Assembly: GCF_024347335.1 (NCBI RefSeq)
Contig: NZ_AP025463.1
Location: forward strand, 2,976,001 to 3,040,000
Direction: 5' to 3'
Source of the DNA: Vibrio celticus
GTDB lineage: Bacteria > Pseudomonadota > Gammaproteobacteria > Enterobacterales > Vibrionaceae
Length of the DNA stretch: 64,000 nt
In this document: positions 17,963 through 26,969 of the stretch, piece after piece
Numbering within the stretch: the stretch's first letter is position 1
Layout: each line of letters opens with the position of its first letter
The notes under the pieces: generated by a model
What the model was told of the DNA's origin: nothing
What the model saw: the letters and a program-made list of their open reading frames with translations, nothing else
The model's database searches: none
Translations under genes and position numbers: made by a program

Positions 17963-19099
17963 ATGCAGTGCAAGAGCTTAGAAATGGATCATAAAGAACT
18001 GTATATCGGTGTGATGTCAGGGACGAGCATGGACGGCGTTGATACAGCCTTAGTGTCGATTGAAGATACGCGCATCACATTGCTTGCTCATGATGAGTTT
18101 CCAATGCCCGATGACCTCAAAGCACGTCTGCTTGAAGTTTGTATTGGTCAGAAAACCGATTTGATTGCCATTGGAGAACTCGACCACCAGCTTGGCCATC
18201 TATTTGCTGATGCGGTTCTGCAACTTCTCGACAAGTCAGACACACCTGCATCTTCTGTGACTGCGATTGGTAATCATGGCCAAACGGTGTTTCATCAGCC
18301 AACAGGCGAATCTCCATTTACCATACAGCTGGGTGATGCCAACATCATTGCCGCTAAAACACAGATTCAAACCGTCGCTGATTTTAGACGTAAAGACATG
18401 GCATTAGGCGGACAAGGTGCGCCATTAGTCCCAGCCTTCCACCATACGATTTTCCACCCGCAAGACAGCTCGGTTGTGGTGTTGAATATTGGTGGTATCT
18501 CGAATATTTCAGTGCTGCGCCCTAATCAGCCAACGCTTGGTTATGATACAGGTCCGGGCAATATGTTGATGGACGCTTGGGTTGATAAACACACGGGTGA
18601 GAAGTTTGACCGTGATGCGCAATTTTCGCTTAAAGGTCAACTCAATCAAGCTTTACTCGAACAGTTGTTAAATGAGTCTTATCTATCTCAAATGCCACCG
18701 AAAAGTACCGGTAGAGAACTATTCAACCTACCTTGGCTAGAGCAACAATTAACAGAATTTAAAGATCTTGCAGTAGAAGATGTTCAGCGCACGCTTTGTG
18801 AATACACCGCATTGACGATAGCCAATGAAGTGGAGACTTATCGCTTGGGTAACCAGCCTGCACTGTATGTGTGTGGCGGTGGGACACGAAATCCATTGTT
18901 GATGAAGAGACTGTCTGAACTGCTTCCAAGTTGGGATGTGGATTCAACCACCAGTAAAGGCGTGGATGCCGATTACATGGAAGCGATGGCTTTTGCGTGG
19001 CTTGCTCAACGTCATATTCACCAACTGCCAAGCAATTTACCAGAAGTGACTGGCGCAAGCAGAGCAGCCTCTCTAGGCGTTCTCTATCGTGCTGACTAA
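17963..19099 (+). CDS. anmK: anhydro-N-acetylmuramic acid kinase
   Basis: Phosphorylates and opens 1,6-anhydro-MurNAc to MurNAc-6-phosphate. The protein is 378 residues from the ATG at 17963; an in-frame ATG at 17984 (MDHKELYIGV) would give 371 and cannot be excluded, since the family usually begins just before IGVMSGTSMDG. ATP- and sugar-binding motifs: GVMSGTSMDGVD, GNHGQTVFH, DFRRKDMALGGQGAPLVP, GYDTGPGN and VCGGGTRNP. It is 45 nt ahead of murQ, which consumes its product, so the two are almost certainly one operon. Confidence 0.94.
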   Translation: MQCKSLEMDHKELYIGVMSGTSMDGVDTALVSIEDTRITLLAHDEFPMPDDLKARLLEVCIGQKTDLIAIGELDHQLGHLFADAVLQLLDKSDTPASSVTAIGNHGQTVFHQPTGESPFTIQLGDANIIAAKTQIQTVADFRRKDMALGGQGAPLVPAFHHTIFHPQDSSVVVLNIGGISNISVLRPNQPTLGYDTGPGNMLMDAWVDKHTGEKFDRDAQFSLKGQLNQALLEQLLNESYLSQMPPKSTGRELFNLPWLEQQLTEFKDLAVEDVQRTLCEYTALTIANEVETYRLGNQPALYVCGGGTRNPLLMKRLSELLPSWDVDSTTSKGVDADYMEAMAFAWLAQRHIHQLPSNLPEVTGASRAASLGVLYRAD

Positions 19100-19144
19100 A
19101 CAGCTTTAGAACCATCATTTTAGAATCACCATTTAAGGATCATT

Positions 19145-20065
19145 ATGAGTAACGACGCTCTCATATCAGCGCTCTCGCACCTCATTTCGGAGGGGAGAAA
19201 CCCTGATACTATGGATATTGATCTGCTCACCTCTCTCGAAGTGGTTGAAAAGATTAACCAACAAGACAAGCAAGTCCCACTGGCAATTGAAGCTGAACTG
19301 CCACAGATCGCGAAAGCGGTAGATAAAATTGCTCATGCATTTCAAAACGGTGGTCGACTGATTTATATGGGCGCAGGCACCAGTGGTCGATTAGGTGTGT
19401 TAGACGCCTCAGAATGCCCACCGACTTTCGGCGTCTCAGACAAGATGGTTATCGGCCTAATTGCTGGCGGACCAGAGGCGATTTTAAAAGCCAAAGAAGG
19501 TGCAGAAGACTCGCTGACTCTCGGTATTGAAGATCTGAAAGCGATTCAGTTTTCAGAAAATGATGTCGTGGTGGGCATTGCTGCGAGCGGTCGTACACCT
19601 TACGTGATTGGTGCACTCAACTATGCCAATCAGCTTGGCGCAGTAACGGTTGCATTGTCTTGTAACCCTGACTCTCCAATTGCTGAAGTCGCTCAAATCG
19701 CAATTAGCCCGGTGGTTGGCCCAGAAGCATTAACAGGTTCAACACGACTCAAATCAGGTACGGCGCAAAAGTTGGTGCTTAATATGCTGACCACAGCCAG
19801 CATGATTCGTATAGGTAAGAGCTACCAAAATCTGATGGTCGACGTAAAAGCGACCAATGAAAAGTTGGTTGCCCGCGCTGCTCGTATCGTTATCCAAGCA
19901 ACGGAGTGCGACAAAGCTCTGGCAGTTTCGACACTTAAAACGACTGATTACGATGTGAAGTTATCTATTTTGATGATTCTAACAGGGCTAGATTTAGAGT
20001 TAGCCAAGGCACAACTTGATAAGCAAAATGGCTTCTTGAGAAAAGCAGTCGAGAATAATCAGTAA
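19145..20065 (+). CDS. murQ: N-acetylmuramic acid 6-phosphate etherase
   Basis: Cleaves the lactyl ether of MurNAc-6-phosphate to give GlcNAc-6-phosphate and lactate. The protein is 306 residues, typical for MurQ. It has the SIS-domain sugar-phosphate site (YMGAGTSGRLGVLDASECPPTFG), GIAASGRTPYVIGAL and the GPEALTGSTRLKSGTAQK segment. The start ATG follows AAGGATC. With nagZ and anmK it completes the cytosolic route from anhydro-muropeptide to amino-sugar metabolism. Confidence 0.96.
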   Translation: MSNDALISALSHLISEGRNPDTMDIDLLTSLEVVEKINQQDKQVPLAIEAELPQIAKAVDKIAHAFQNGGRLIYMGAGTSGRLGVLDASECPPTFGVSDKMVIGLIAGGPEAILKAKEGAEDSLTLGIEDLKAIQFSENDVVVGIAASGRTPYVIGALNYANQLGAVTVALSCNPDSPIAEVAQIAISPVVGPEALTGSTRLKSGTAQKLVLNMLTTASMIRIGKSYQNLMVDVKATNEKLVARAARIVIQATECDKALAVSTLKTTDYDVKLSILMILTGLDLELAKAQLDKQNGFLRKAVENNQ

Positions 20066-20115
20066 TCTTAATTTGGCTTGTAGCTTCTCATTTAGACAGC
20101 TACTTCAACGACATA

Positions 20116-20153
20116 CAAAAAGACCAGCACACACGCGGTACTGGTCTTTTTTT
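20116..20153. terminator. bidirectional terminator after murQ
   Basis: AAGACCAG/CTGGTCTT stem with a 13-nt loop and a long T tract (A5 on the other side); shared with the converging lipoprotein gene. Confidence 0.8.
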
Positions 20154-20182
20154 AGTTTTAATTTTTTATGGCTAGCTTGGGC

Positions 20183-20533
20183 TTAATAGTCGTTTGAGAA
20201 CTCGTCCCAGCCGCGTTGCCATTCCATACGGAAACGTTGAGCGTCTTCCGTACCAGAACACACGCCTTCATACACCTGACCAGACAAACCAATCTGATAA
20301 GCATGGTTCGGATTACAATATTCAGTCACACCTAGGTGATAACCTTCTGTGTAACTCGCTTGATCGACTGCGCCAAGCTCAGTCATCTCTGAATACGAAC
20401 GCTGAGTGTGACCTTTAATACCATCACGATAGCCAATCTCTTGCCAATTGCCTTCAGCTGCTAAATCTTGAACATTGGCGCTGCATCCTGCAAGGCTAAA
20501 TGCCACGGCGAATAGTGCGATTATTTTTTTCAT
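20183..20533 (-). CDS. DUF2799-type lipoprotein of unknown function
   Basis: A 116-residue predicted lipoprotein. The signal ends in lipobox LAGC, so Cys17 is the likely lipidation site. The mature part has the repeated W/G-x-R/x-DG pattern of DUF2799 (NWQEIGYRDGIKG, YTEGYHLGVTEYC, AYQIGLSGQVYEGVC) with three Cys. I assign the family from memory. Function unknown. It is divergent from the CstA-family gene, and the ten-box operator array at 20593-20785 lies in the shared promoter region, so it could be co-regulated. Confidence 0.75.
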   Translation of the reverse strand: MKKIIALFAVAFSLAGCSANVQDLAAEGNWQEIGYRDGIKGHTQRSYSEMTELGAVDQASYTEGYHLGVTEYCNPNHAYQIGLSGQVYEGVCSGTEDAQRFRMEWQRGWDEFSNDY

Positions 20534-20592
20534 TTCAGTCCTTTATATTTACCTAGCCACTTCCTGACGAAGCGTTGCCTTTGTGCTGATTC

Positions 20593-20785
20593 TCCGCTGA
20601 ACACTGGCTGATGTCCACTTATGTCTGTTATCTGCCACTGATATCTATTGGTTACCACTTAAAGCAGATAAGTCACCACTTATCAGAAGCAAGACACTTC
20701 TCAACACGAATAACCAACCGCTCTACAAACGTAGCAAACCACTCAATCAGTTATAACACCACTTAATTGACTATTCGACCACTCA
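20593..20785 (+). promoter_or_regulatory. array of ten ACCACTTA-like boxes phased at 20-21 bp (probable BtsR operator array)
   Basis: Boxes start at 20593 (TCCGCTGA), 20614 (TCCACTTA), 20634 (GCCACTGA), 20654 and 20675 (ACCACTTA), 20696 (ACTTCTCA, weak), 20717 (ACCGCTCT), 20738 (ACCACTCA), 20758 (ACCACTTA) and 20778 (ACCACTCA). All are in one orientation with spacings of 20 or 21 bp, i.e. two helical turns. As I recall, the E. coli BtsR (YehT) site is two copies of ACC[G/A]CT[C/T]A separated by 13 bp, which is exactly this unit and period. A TAATAT -10 at 20821 lacks a good -35, fitting activation. Confidence 0.75.
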
Positions 20786-20865
20786 CTCTCATAGCGGGAG
20801 TTTCTTCTCATACTCTTCTTTAATATACACCCTGACTTAATTAATACATTCAGGGATAACAAATT

Positions 20866-22356
20866 ATGATGTGGTTTCTTACCTGTGTTGCAGCACTCAT
20901 TGGTGGCTACTTTATTTACGGTGCCTTTATCGAGAAGATTTTCGGTATCAATGAAAAGCGTCAAACACCTGCTCACACCAAACAAGATGGCGTGGACTAC
21001 GTTCCAATGTCGACGCCAAAGGTTTACCTAGTTCAGCTGCTTAACATTGCAGGTGTAGGTCCAATCTTCGGCCCTATCATGGGTGCCCTTTACGGCCCAG
21101 CAGCGATGCTTTGGATCGTGCTAGGTTGTATCTTCGCAGGTGCAGTACACGACTACTTCTCAGGTATGTTATCTATCCGTAATGGTGGTGCTTCAGTTCC
21201 AACCATCACTGGACGTTACCTAGGCAATGGCGCAAAACACTTTATGAACATCTTTGCCATTGTTCTACTGCTTCTCGTTGGTGTGGTATTCGTATCTGCT
21301 CCTGCAGGCATGATCACTAACCTAGTGAACGACCAAACTGATTTCGCGATGTCTGCAACAACCATGGTTGTTATCATCTTTGCTTACTACATCATCGCAA
21401 CGATTGTCCCTGTCGATAAAATCATTGGTCGCTTCTACCCACTGTTCGGCGCACTGCTTATCTTCATGTCTGTTGGCCTAATCACTGCGATTGGTCTTTC
21501 TGACGAGCACCAAATCATGGGTGGCTTCGAGATGAAGGACATGTTCACCAACATGAACCCGAATGACCTACCACTTTGGCCTGCTCTATTCATCACTATC
21601 GCTTGTGGTGCTATCTCTGGCTTCCACGCAACTCAGTCTCCACTAATGGCGCGTTGTATGGAAAACGAGAAGAACGGTCGCTTCGTATTCTACGGTGCAA
21701 TGATTGGTGAAGGCATCATCGCTCTAATCTGGTGTGCACTTGCTCTGTCATTCTTCGGTTCAGTTGAGTCTCTATCTGACGCAATTGCAAACGGCGGCCC
21801 TGGTAACGTGGTATACAGCGCTTCATTTGGTCTACTGGGTGTATTCGGCGGTATCCTTGCTTTCCTTGGCGTGGTTATCCTACCAATCACCTCTGGTGAC
21901 ACTGCATTCCGCTCAAGCCGTCTTATCCTTGCTGAATACTTCAACATGGAACAGAAAACACTGCGTAACCGCCTGCTGATGGCTCTACCACTGTTCGTTA
22001 TCGGTGGCATCTTGACTCAAGTTGATTTCGGTATCATCTGGCGCTACTTCGGTTTTGCTAACCAATCAACAGCAGTCATGATGCTATGGACAGCTTCGGC
22101 TTACCTACTTCGTCACAACAAGCTGCACTGGGTAACCACGGTTCCTGCTGTGTTCATGACATCTGTGTGTATCACATTCATTCTGAACAACAGCCAGCTA
22201 GGCTTCGGTCTACCAATGCAAATCTCAACCATCATTGGTGTGGTGAGTGCACTTGGTGTTGCGGCTTACGTTATCAAGATTTCGAAAGGCAAAGGCGATA
22301 TCGACCTTGCTGATGAAGAAGAGAAAGAAGCAAACGGCGTAACCAAAACTGCCTAG
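20866..22356 (+). CDS. CstA-family transporter, probable pyruvate uptake protein under BtsSR
   Basis: Polytopic inner-membrane carrier of the carbon starvation (CstA) family, 496 residues, well short of E. coli CstA and BtsT (about 700). More than ten hydrophobic segments are visible. Family core sequences include LLNIAGVGPIFGPIMGALYGP, GAVHDYFSGM and GFHATQSPLMARCM. The btsS-btsR pair lies directly downstream and the operator array directly upstream, so it is the likely BtsR target. In E. coli, BtsT imports pyruvate, and a Vibrio counterpart with the same control has been described. The substrate here is inferred from that context. The AGGGA ribosome-binding site is 8 nt ahead. Confidence 0.85.
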   Translation: MMWFLTCVAALIGGYFIYGAFIEKIFGINEKRQTPAHTKQDGVDYVPMSTPKVYLVQLLNIAGVGPIFGPIMGALYGPAAMLWIVLGCIFAGAVHDYFSGMLSIRNGGASVPTITGRYLGNGAKHFMNIFAIVLLLLVGVVFVSAPAGMITNLVNDQTDFAMSATTMVVIIFAYYIIATIVPVDKIIGRFYPLFGALLIFMSVGLITAIGLSDEHQIMGGFEMKDMFTNMNPNDLPLWPALFITIACGAISGFHATQSPLMARCMENEKNGRFVFYGAMIGEGIIALIWCALALSFFGSVESLSDAIANGGPGNVVYSASFGLLGVFGGILAFLGVVILPITSGDTAFRSSRLILAEYFNMEQKTLRNRLLMALPLFVIGGILTQVDFGIIWRYFGFANQSTAVMMLWTASAYLLRHNKLHWVTTVPAVFMTSVCITFILNNSQLGFGLPMQISTIIGVVSALGVAAYVIKISKGKGDIDLADEEEKEANGVTKTA

Positions 22357-22611
22357 TTCTTTCAGACTCTTAATAAAAGAGGCACGTCTTCATAGAGAGG
22401 CAAAAGAACAGCCAAACACACTTCGCTTGCTCCCGTAATCACCCAGTGATTCGTGGATATTAAGACTAAAGCCCGTCCTATGTGATGGGCTTTACTGTAT
22501 CTCAGCATTGAGAAGCAATCGTCACTCGATATAACCAACGAAAACACAAGCAAAGCTACCGTTACCACGCAATGAGCTTTACACTTAACAAGCGTCTCAA
22601 TAGGTGAAAAT

Positions 22612-24282
22612 ATGGAACTCATTCTCTCTCTGCTGCAACAAACCTGTGTCTACTTAGTGATTGCTTACATGCTAAGTAAAACGCCATTGATTCTCCCTTT
22701 GTTGAGCATCTCTTCACGCTTAAGCCATAAAGTCAGCTGTTATGTTCTGTTTTCTCTGTTCTGTATTATGGGCACCTATTTTGGACTGCAGATTAATGAC
22801 GCGATAGCCAACACTCGTGCGATGGGTGCGGTAATGGGGGGTCTGTTTGGCGGCCCCGTGGTTGGCTTTGCCGTCGGCTTTACTGGCGGTATTCACCGTT
22901 ACTCATTAGGCGGCTTCACAGACTTAGCTTGTGCTATTTCCACCACAGCAGAAGGCTTGATTGGCGGCCTATTGCACGTTTACTTAGTCAGAAAGAACAA
23001 AGCGAGCCAGTTGTTTAATCCATTGGTGGTTTTCTCGGTAACCCTGTTTGCAGAGATCATTCAGATGCTGATTCTGCTGGCGGTCGCAAAACCCTTCGAA
23101 CAATCCTATGCTCTGGTCTCCGATATTGCGGCGCCAATGATCATCGCTAACTCGGTCGGTGCCGCGCTGTTCATGAGCATCATCCAAGACAGGAAAACCA
23201 TCTTCGAAAAGTACTCGGCTACCTTCTCACGCCGCGCATTGACCATCGCCGAGCGTTCGGTGGGTATTTTACATGGCGGATTCAATTCTGATAACGCACA
23301 AAAAATCGTACGTATCGTTTATGAAGAGACCAATGTTGGTGCGGTAGCGATTACCGACCGAGAAAAAATTCTTGCGTTCGTCGGCATTGGCGATGAACAC
23401 CATATTCCAAATACCCCGATTTCATCGCAAAGCACGCTCACTTCGATGGAACAGAACGACATCATCTATCTTGATGGCAAAGAGAACCCATACCAATGCT
23501 CCCTATCGCAGGATTGTAAATTGGGCTCTGCGCTAATTATTCCACTCCGCGCGGGTAACGAAGTGGTCGGCACCATCAAACTGTATGAGCCAAAACTAAA
23601 GCTGTTCTCAACCATCAATATGTCGATGGGTGAAGGTATCGCTCAGCTATTATCGAGCCAGATCCTATTTAGCAACTATCAGCAGCAGCAAACGCTACTG
23701 ACACAAGCGGAAATCAAATTGCTGCACGCTCAAGTGAATCCACACTTCTTGTTCAATGCGCTTAACACCATCAGCGCAGTAACACGTCGTGACCCAGATA
23801 AAGCTCGAGAGTTGATTCAGCACCTATCTCACTTCTTTAGAAGCAACCTAAAGCAGAACATCAACACCGTGAAACTCAAAGACGAACTGGCACACGTCAA
23901 CGCTTACCTGACCATAGAGAAAGCACGCTTTACCGATCGACTAGAAGTGGAATGGGATATCGACCCGCAACTTTATGAGTCACAATTGCCGAGCTTTACC
24001 CTGCAACCGCTGGTAGAAAACGCCATCAAACATGGGATATCTAATATGTTGGAAGGCGGTAAAGTGAAGATCTCTAGCGAGGCTTTCGAGGGTGGGTTCA
24101 AGTTAACCGTTGAAGACAATGCAGGTAATTATCAGAAGCCATCTCAAGATCATGTAGGTTTAGGGATGGAAATTGTTGATAAACGACTCACTAATTTCTT
24201 TGGACAAGATTCAGCACTAAAAATAGAATCTCAACCACAGCAATTTACTCGAATGAGCTTTATCATACCTATACTCAAATAA
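22612..24282 (+). CDS. btsS: LytS-type sensor histidine kinase BtsS
   Basis: Membrane sensor kinase, 556 residues. The N-terminal 5TM-LYT sensor domain spans about 1-190 (GAVMGGLFGGPVVGFAVGFTGGIHRY). A GAF-like domain lies at about 220-345, followed by a His_kinase/HATPase_c pair. The phosphorylated His is H378 in QVNPHFLFNAL and the N box is QPLVENAIKHG. In E. coli, BtsS senses extracellular pyruvate. It lies 106 nt before btsR and 256 nt after the CstA-family gene. The start follows AGGTGAAAAT. Specificity is inferred from family and context. Confidence 0.88.
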   Translation: MELILSLLQQTCVYLVIAYMLSKTPLILPLLSISSRLSHKVSCYVLFSLFCIMGTYFGLQINDAIANTRAMGAVMGGLFGGPVVGFAVGFTGGIHRYSLGGFTDLACAISTTAEGLIGGLLHVYLVRKNKASQLFNPLVVFSVTLFAEIIQMLILLAVAKPFEQSYALVSDIAAPMIIANSVGAALFMSIIQDRKTIFEKYSATFSRRALTIAERSVGILHGGFNSDNAQKIVRIVYEETNVGAVAITDREKILAFVGIGDEHHIPNTPISSQSTLTSMEQNDIIYLDGKENPYQCSLSQDCKLGSALIIPLRAGNEVVGTIKLYEPKLKLFSTINMSMGEGIAQLLSSQILFSNYQQQQTLLTQAEIKLLHAQVNPHFLFNALNTISAVTRRDPDKARELIQHLSHFFRSNLKQNINTVKLKDELAHVNAYLTIEKARFTDRLEVEWDIDPQLYESQLPSFTLQPLVENAIKHGISNMLEGGKVKISSEAFEGGFKLTVEDNAGNYQKPSQDHVGLGMEIVDKRLTNFFGQDSALKIESQPQQFTRMSFIIPILK

Positions 24283-24387
24283 TGGTATTTTCGGGGACGG
24301 ATCGCTCCGAGTTGAAACATTTAGAAACAGACATTTAAAAGATAAGCGTGAACCAAGCAGGGATAGAACCAAGATGAAGATTGTAGG

Positions 24388-25119
24388 ATGTTAAAAGCAT
24401 TAGTTGTCGATGATGAACTTTTTGCTCGCGAAGAGCTGATTGAGCTGCTGACCGAAACCGGAGAAGTGGAAATCATAGGCCAAGCGAGTAACGCGATCGA
24501 AGGACTGAAACAGATCAACCTACTCAAGCCTGATGTCGTGTATTTGGATATCCAAATGCCGCAGGTTACCGGGATTGAGCTGTTAAGCATGCTTGACCCA
24601 GATACCATGCCTTACGTGGTATTCGTCACCGCCTACGACCAATATGCGATTCAAGCCTTTGAAGATAACGCTTTTGATTACCTGCTTAAGCCAGTCGAGC
24701 CTTGTCGATTAAACAAGAGCGTTTGCCGCCTGAATAAGGTCATCAAACAAAATCAGAAAGCGCCAGCACAAGACATCTCTGCGATTGCTCCCTGTCACTT
24801 AGAGCAGATTCCATGTATTGGTCATAACCGCATTGTGATCATGGCAAGCCAAACGGTCGAGTGCGCCTATTCCGATATCAGTGGGGTGCATGTACGTAGC
24901 TCATCGCAAACCGCGACTTCACAGTTAACGCTAAAGATCTTAGAAGAAAAAACCGATTTGATCCGCTGTCATCGCCAGTATTTGATCAACATAAAATCGA
25001 TCCAAGAGATCAAATTGCTAGAGAATGGATTAGCGGAGATCATTACCCTGACTGGCTTTGAAGTGCCTGTCAGTCGTCGTTACTTAAAGACTTTAAAAGA
25101 ACAGCTCGGTCTCCAGTAA
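24388..25119 (+). CDS. btsR: LytTR response regulator BtsR
   Basis: Response regulator of 243 residues. The receiver domain (1-120) has the acidic pair at VVDDE, phospho-acceptor D54 in VYLDIQMP, the Thr in FVTAYD and Lys in LLKPVEP. A LytTR DNA-binding domain occupies about 140-243 (LIRCHRQYLINIKSIQEI, VPVSRRYLKTLKEQL). LytTR proteins bind direct repeats spaced by two helical turns, which matches the array upstream of the transporter gene. Confidence 0.9.
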   Translation: MLKALVVDDELFAREELIELLTETGEVEIIGQASNAIEGLKQINLLKPDVVYLDIQMPQVTGIELLSMLDPDTMPYVVFVTAYDQYAIQAFEDNAFDYLLKPVEPCRLNKSVCRLNKVIKQNQKAPAQDISAIAPCHLEQIPCIGHNRIVIMASQTVECAYSDISGVHVRSSSQTATSQLTLKILEEKTDLIRCHRQYLINIKSIQEIKLLENGLAEIITLTGFEVPVSRRYLKTLKEQLGLQ

Positions 25120-25156
25120 CGCGTTAGAAGTTAGACGCCTTGTTCCAAAGCACGAT

Positions 25157-25185
25157 CAAAAAAGCCAACGTATCAACGTTGGCTT
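25157..25185 (-). terminator. terminator after ispH, possibly shared with btsR
   Basis: Perfect stem AAGCCAACG/CGTTGGCTT with a 6-nt loop. The T tract is clear only on the minus strand. Confidence 0.8.
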
Positions 25186-25192
25186 CCTGCTG

Positions 25193-25274
25193 TTTACAAA
25201 TCAATAGTGTTTACAAATCGATAGTGTTACGAATCGCTAATATCACGAATCGATGGTGTCACCAGTCAATAGAG
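25193..25274. repeat. five degenerate tandem repeats of 16-17 bp
   Basis: Units begin at 25193 (TTTACAAATCAATAGTG), 25210 (TTTACAAATCGATAGTG), 25227, 25243 and 25259, drifting to TCACGAATCGATGGTG. They abut the ispH stop codon. Confidence 0.65.
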
Positions 25275-25275
25275 A

Positions 25276-26235
25276 TCAGTCGACTTGCTTAATCTGCAGC
25301 TCTTTAGGTACTTCGAAGAACATGTTCTCTTCGCGACCTTGAATCTCTTCAACGTCAGTCGCACCTAGCTCACGAATACGATCTAGAATTTGGTTTACCA
25401 GCTCTTCAGGAGCAGAAGCACCGGCTGTTACACCGATTTTCTTTTTACCTTCAACCCACTCGGTTTGAATGTCTTCAGGGCAGTCTGTTAGATAACCTGG
25501 CGTGCCTAGCTTCTCAGCCAGCTCTTTTAGACGAGTTGAGTTAGATGAGTTCTTAGAACCAACCACAATCACTACATCAACGTCATTCGCCATCTCACGC
25601 ACTGCGTCTTGACGGTTTTGAGTTGCGTAGCAAATGTCGTCTTTGCGTGGGCCTTGGATCTCAGGGAACACTCGACGTAGCTCTTCAATCACATCAGCAG
25701 TTTCATCTACTGATAGCGTAGTTTGGCTAACGTAGTGCAGGTTACTCGGGTCGTTCACCACGAGGTTCTGTACGTCCTCTGGTCTTTCAACCAAGTACAT
25801 ACCACCAGTTTGGCTCGCGTACTGACCCATAGTGCCTTCCACTTCAGGGTGACCTGCGTGGCCAATCAGTACCACTTCCATATGTTTGCGGCTCGCACGA
25901 GCAACCTCCATATGAACTTTAGTCACCAAAGGACACGTCGCATCAAATACCGTTAACTCACGCTCTTTCGCTTCTTTACGAACCGCTTGAGAAACACCGT
26001 GAGCCGAAAAGATCACGATGTTGTCGTCTGGCACCTCACTCAGTTCTTCGACAAAAATAGCACCACGCTGCTTGAGCCCCTCAACAACAAAGCGGTTGTG
26101 TACCACTTCATGGCGAACATAGATCGGTGGCTGATACATTTCGAGTGCACGCTCTACGATGCTGATCGCACGATCCACACCGGCACAAAAGCCACGAGGG
26201 TTAGCTAACATTATTTTCATTTCATTGCTCATCAT
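25276..26235 (-). CDS. ispH: 4-hydroxy-3-methylbut-2-enyl diphosphate reductase
   Basis: Last enzyme of the MEP isoprenoid pathway, an iron-sulfur reductase making IPP and DMAPP. Up to 319 residues; the internal ATG at 26220 (MKIMLANPRGFCAG) gives 314, close to E. coli IspH (316), and may be the true start. The three cluster-binding cysteines are seen in GFCAGVDRA, DATCPLVT and ICYATQNRQ, and the catalytic Glu in TDCPEDIQ/SAPEELV regions looks conserved. It follows fkpB in the same direction, the conserved ileS-lspA-fkpB-ispH order. Confidence 0.95.
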   Translation of the reverse strand: MMSNEMKIMLANPRGFCAGVDRAISIVERALEMYQPPIYVRHEVVHNRFVVEGLKQRGAIFVEELSEVPDDNIVIFSAHGVSQAVRKEAKERELTVFDATCPLVTKVHMEVARASRKHMEVVLIGHAGHPEVEGTMGQYASQTGGMYLVERPEDVQNLVVNDPSNLHYVSQTTLSVDETADVIEELRRVFPEIQGPRKDDICYATQNRQDAVREMANDVDVVIVVGSKNSSNSTRLKELAEKLGTPGYLTDCPEDIQTEWVEGKKKIGVTAGASAPEELVNQILDRIRELGATDVEEIQGREENMFFEVPKELQIKQVD

Positions 26236-26388
26236 TTACCGCGGTACTAAGGTTGTTTCTATAGAGTTCGCCGTCAGCGAGGTTCGCATTCTACAGTGAA
26301 GCGTCTAGACAGTGAAGCTCTGGGTGAGATCACAGCTGTAAGGCTATCTTATTCTAGCGTGACGACAGCGATTCTAACGTTAAGAGAG

Positions 26389-26820
26389 TTATTCTACCGT
26401 TAAGATATTGACGTCAAAGGTAACATCTTGACCAGCGAGTGGGTGATTAAAATCAACCGTCACTGAATCACCTGCGATCTCAGTAATAATACCTGGAATT
26501 TCCATACCGTCAGGACCAGAGAATGCCATGATAGTGCCCACTTCAACTTCAGAGTCGCCAACAAACTTAGCACGATCCATATAGTGAATATGATCTGGGT
26601 TTGGCATACCAAACGCGTCTTCCGCTTTCAGTTCGATAGACTTTTCAGTGCCGGCTTCAAGTCCAAGTAAGCACGCTTCAAAGTTCTCACTTAGGCTGCC
26701 ATCGCCCATGACGAACTTCGCTGGTTTGCCCATGTTCTCCGTACTATCGGCAACTGAACCATCCTTCATTTTAATCGTAAAATGTAGAGTTACTGCTGAA
26801 TCATTTTTAATTGCTGCCAC
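26389..26820 (-). CDS. fkpB: FKBP-type peptidyl-prolyl isomerase (SlpA/FkpB)
   Basis: Cytosolic prolyl isomerase and chaperone with an inserted IF domain. The frame stays open to 26913, but that stretch contains the lspA terminator. A GTG at 26820 with an AAGGAAAG ribosome-binding site starts MAAIKNDSAVTLHF and gives 143 residues (E. coli FkpB is 149). Motifs seen: KMKDGSVADST, EACLLGLEAGTEKSIEL and FNHPLAGQDVTFDV. Because a terminator separates it from lspA, it may be partly uncoupled from the ileS-lspA transcript. Confidence 0.93.
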   Translation of the reverse strand: MAAIKNDSAVTLHFTIKMKDGSVADSTENMGKPAKFVMGDGSLSENFEACLLGLEAGTEKSIELKAEDAFGMPNPDHIHYMDRAKFVGDSEVEVGTIMAFSGPDGMEIPGIITEIAGDSVTVDFNHPLAGQDVTFDVNILTVE

Positions 26821-26889
26821 GTTACTTTCCTTAGATTTCTTTATTATTTGAGGATGAGCTATGCTTTGCTTCCTTGTTGACTGAAGCAT

Positions 26890-26925
26890 AAAAAAAAGCG
26901 CCGTCGGAATCAACCGACAGCGCTT
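26890..26925 (-). terminator. terminator between lspA and fkpB
   Basis: Minus-strand stem AGCGCTGTCGG/CCGACGGCGCT (one mismatch) followed by seven T residues. Confidence 0.85.
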
Positions 26926-26969
26926 AGGGCTATTCTATTCTGTGAGTCATAGACTGACTTTGAGGCAAG

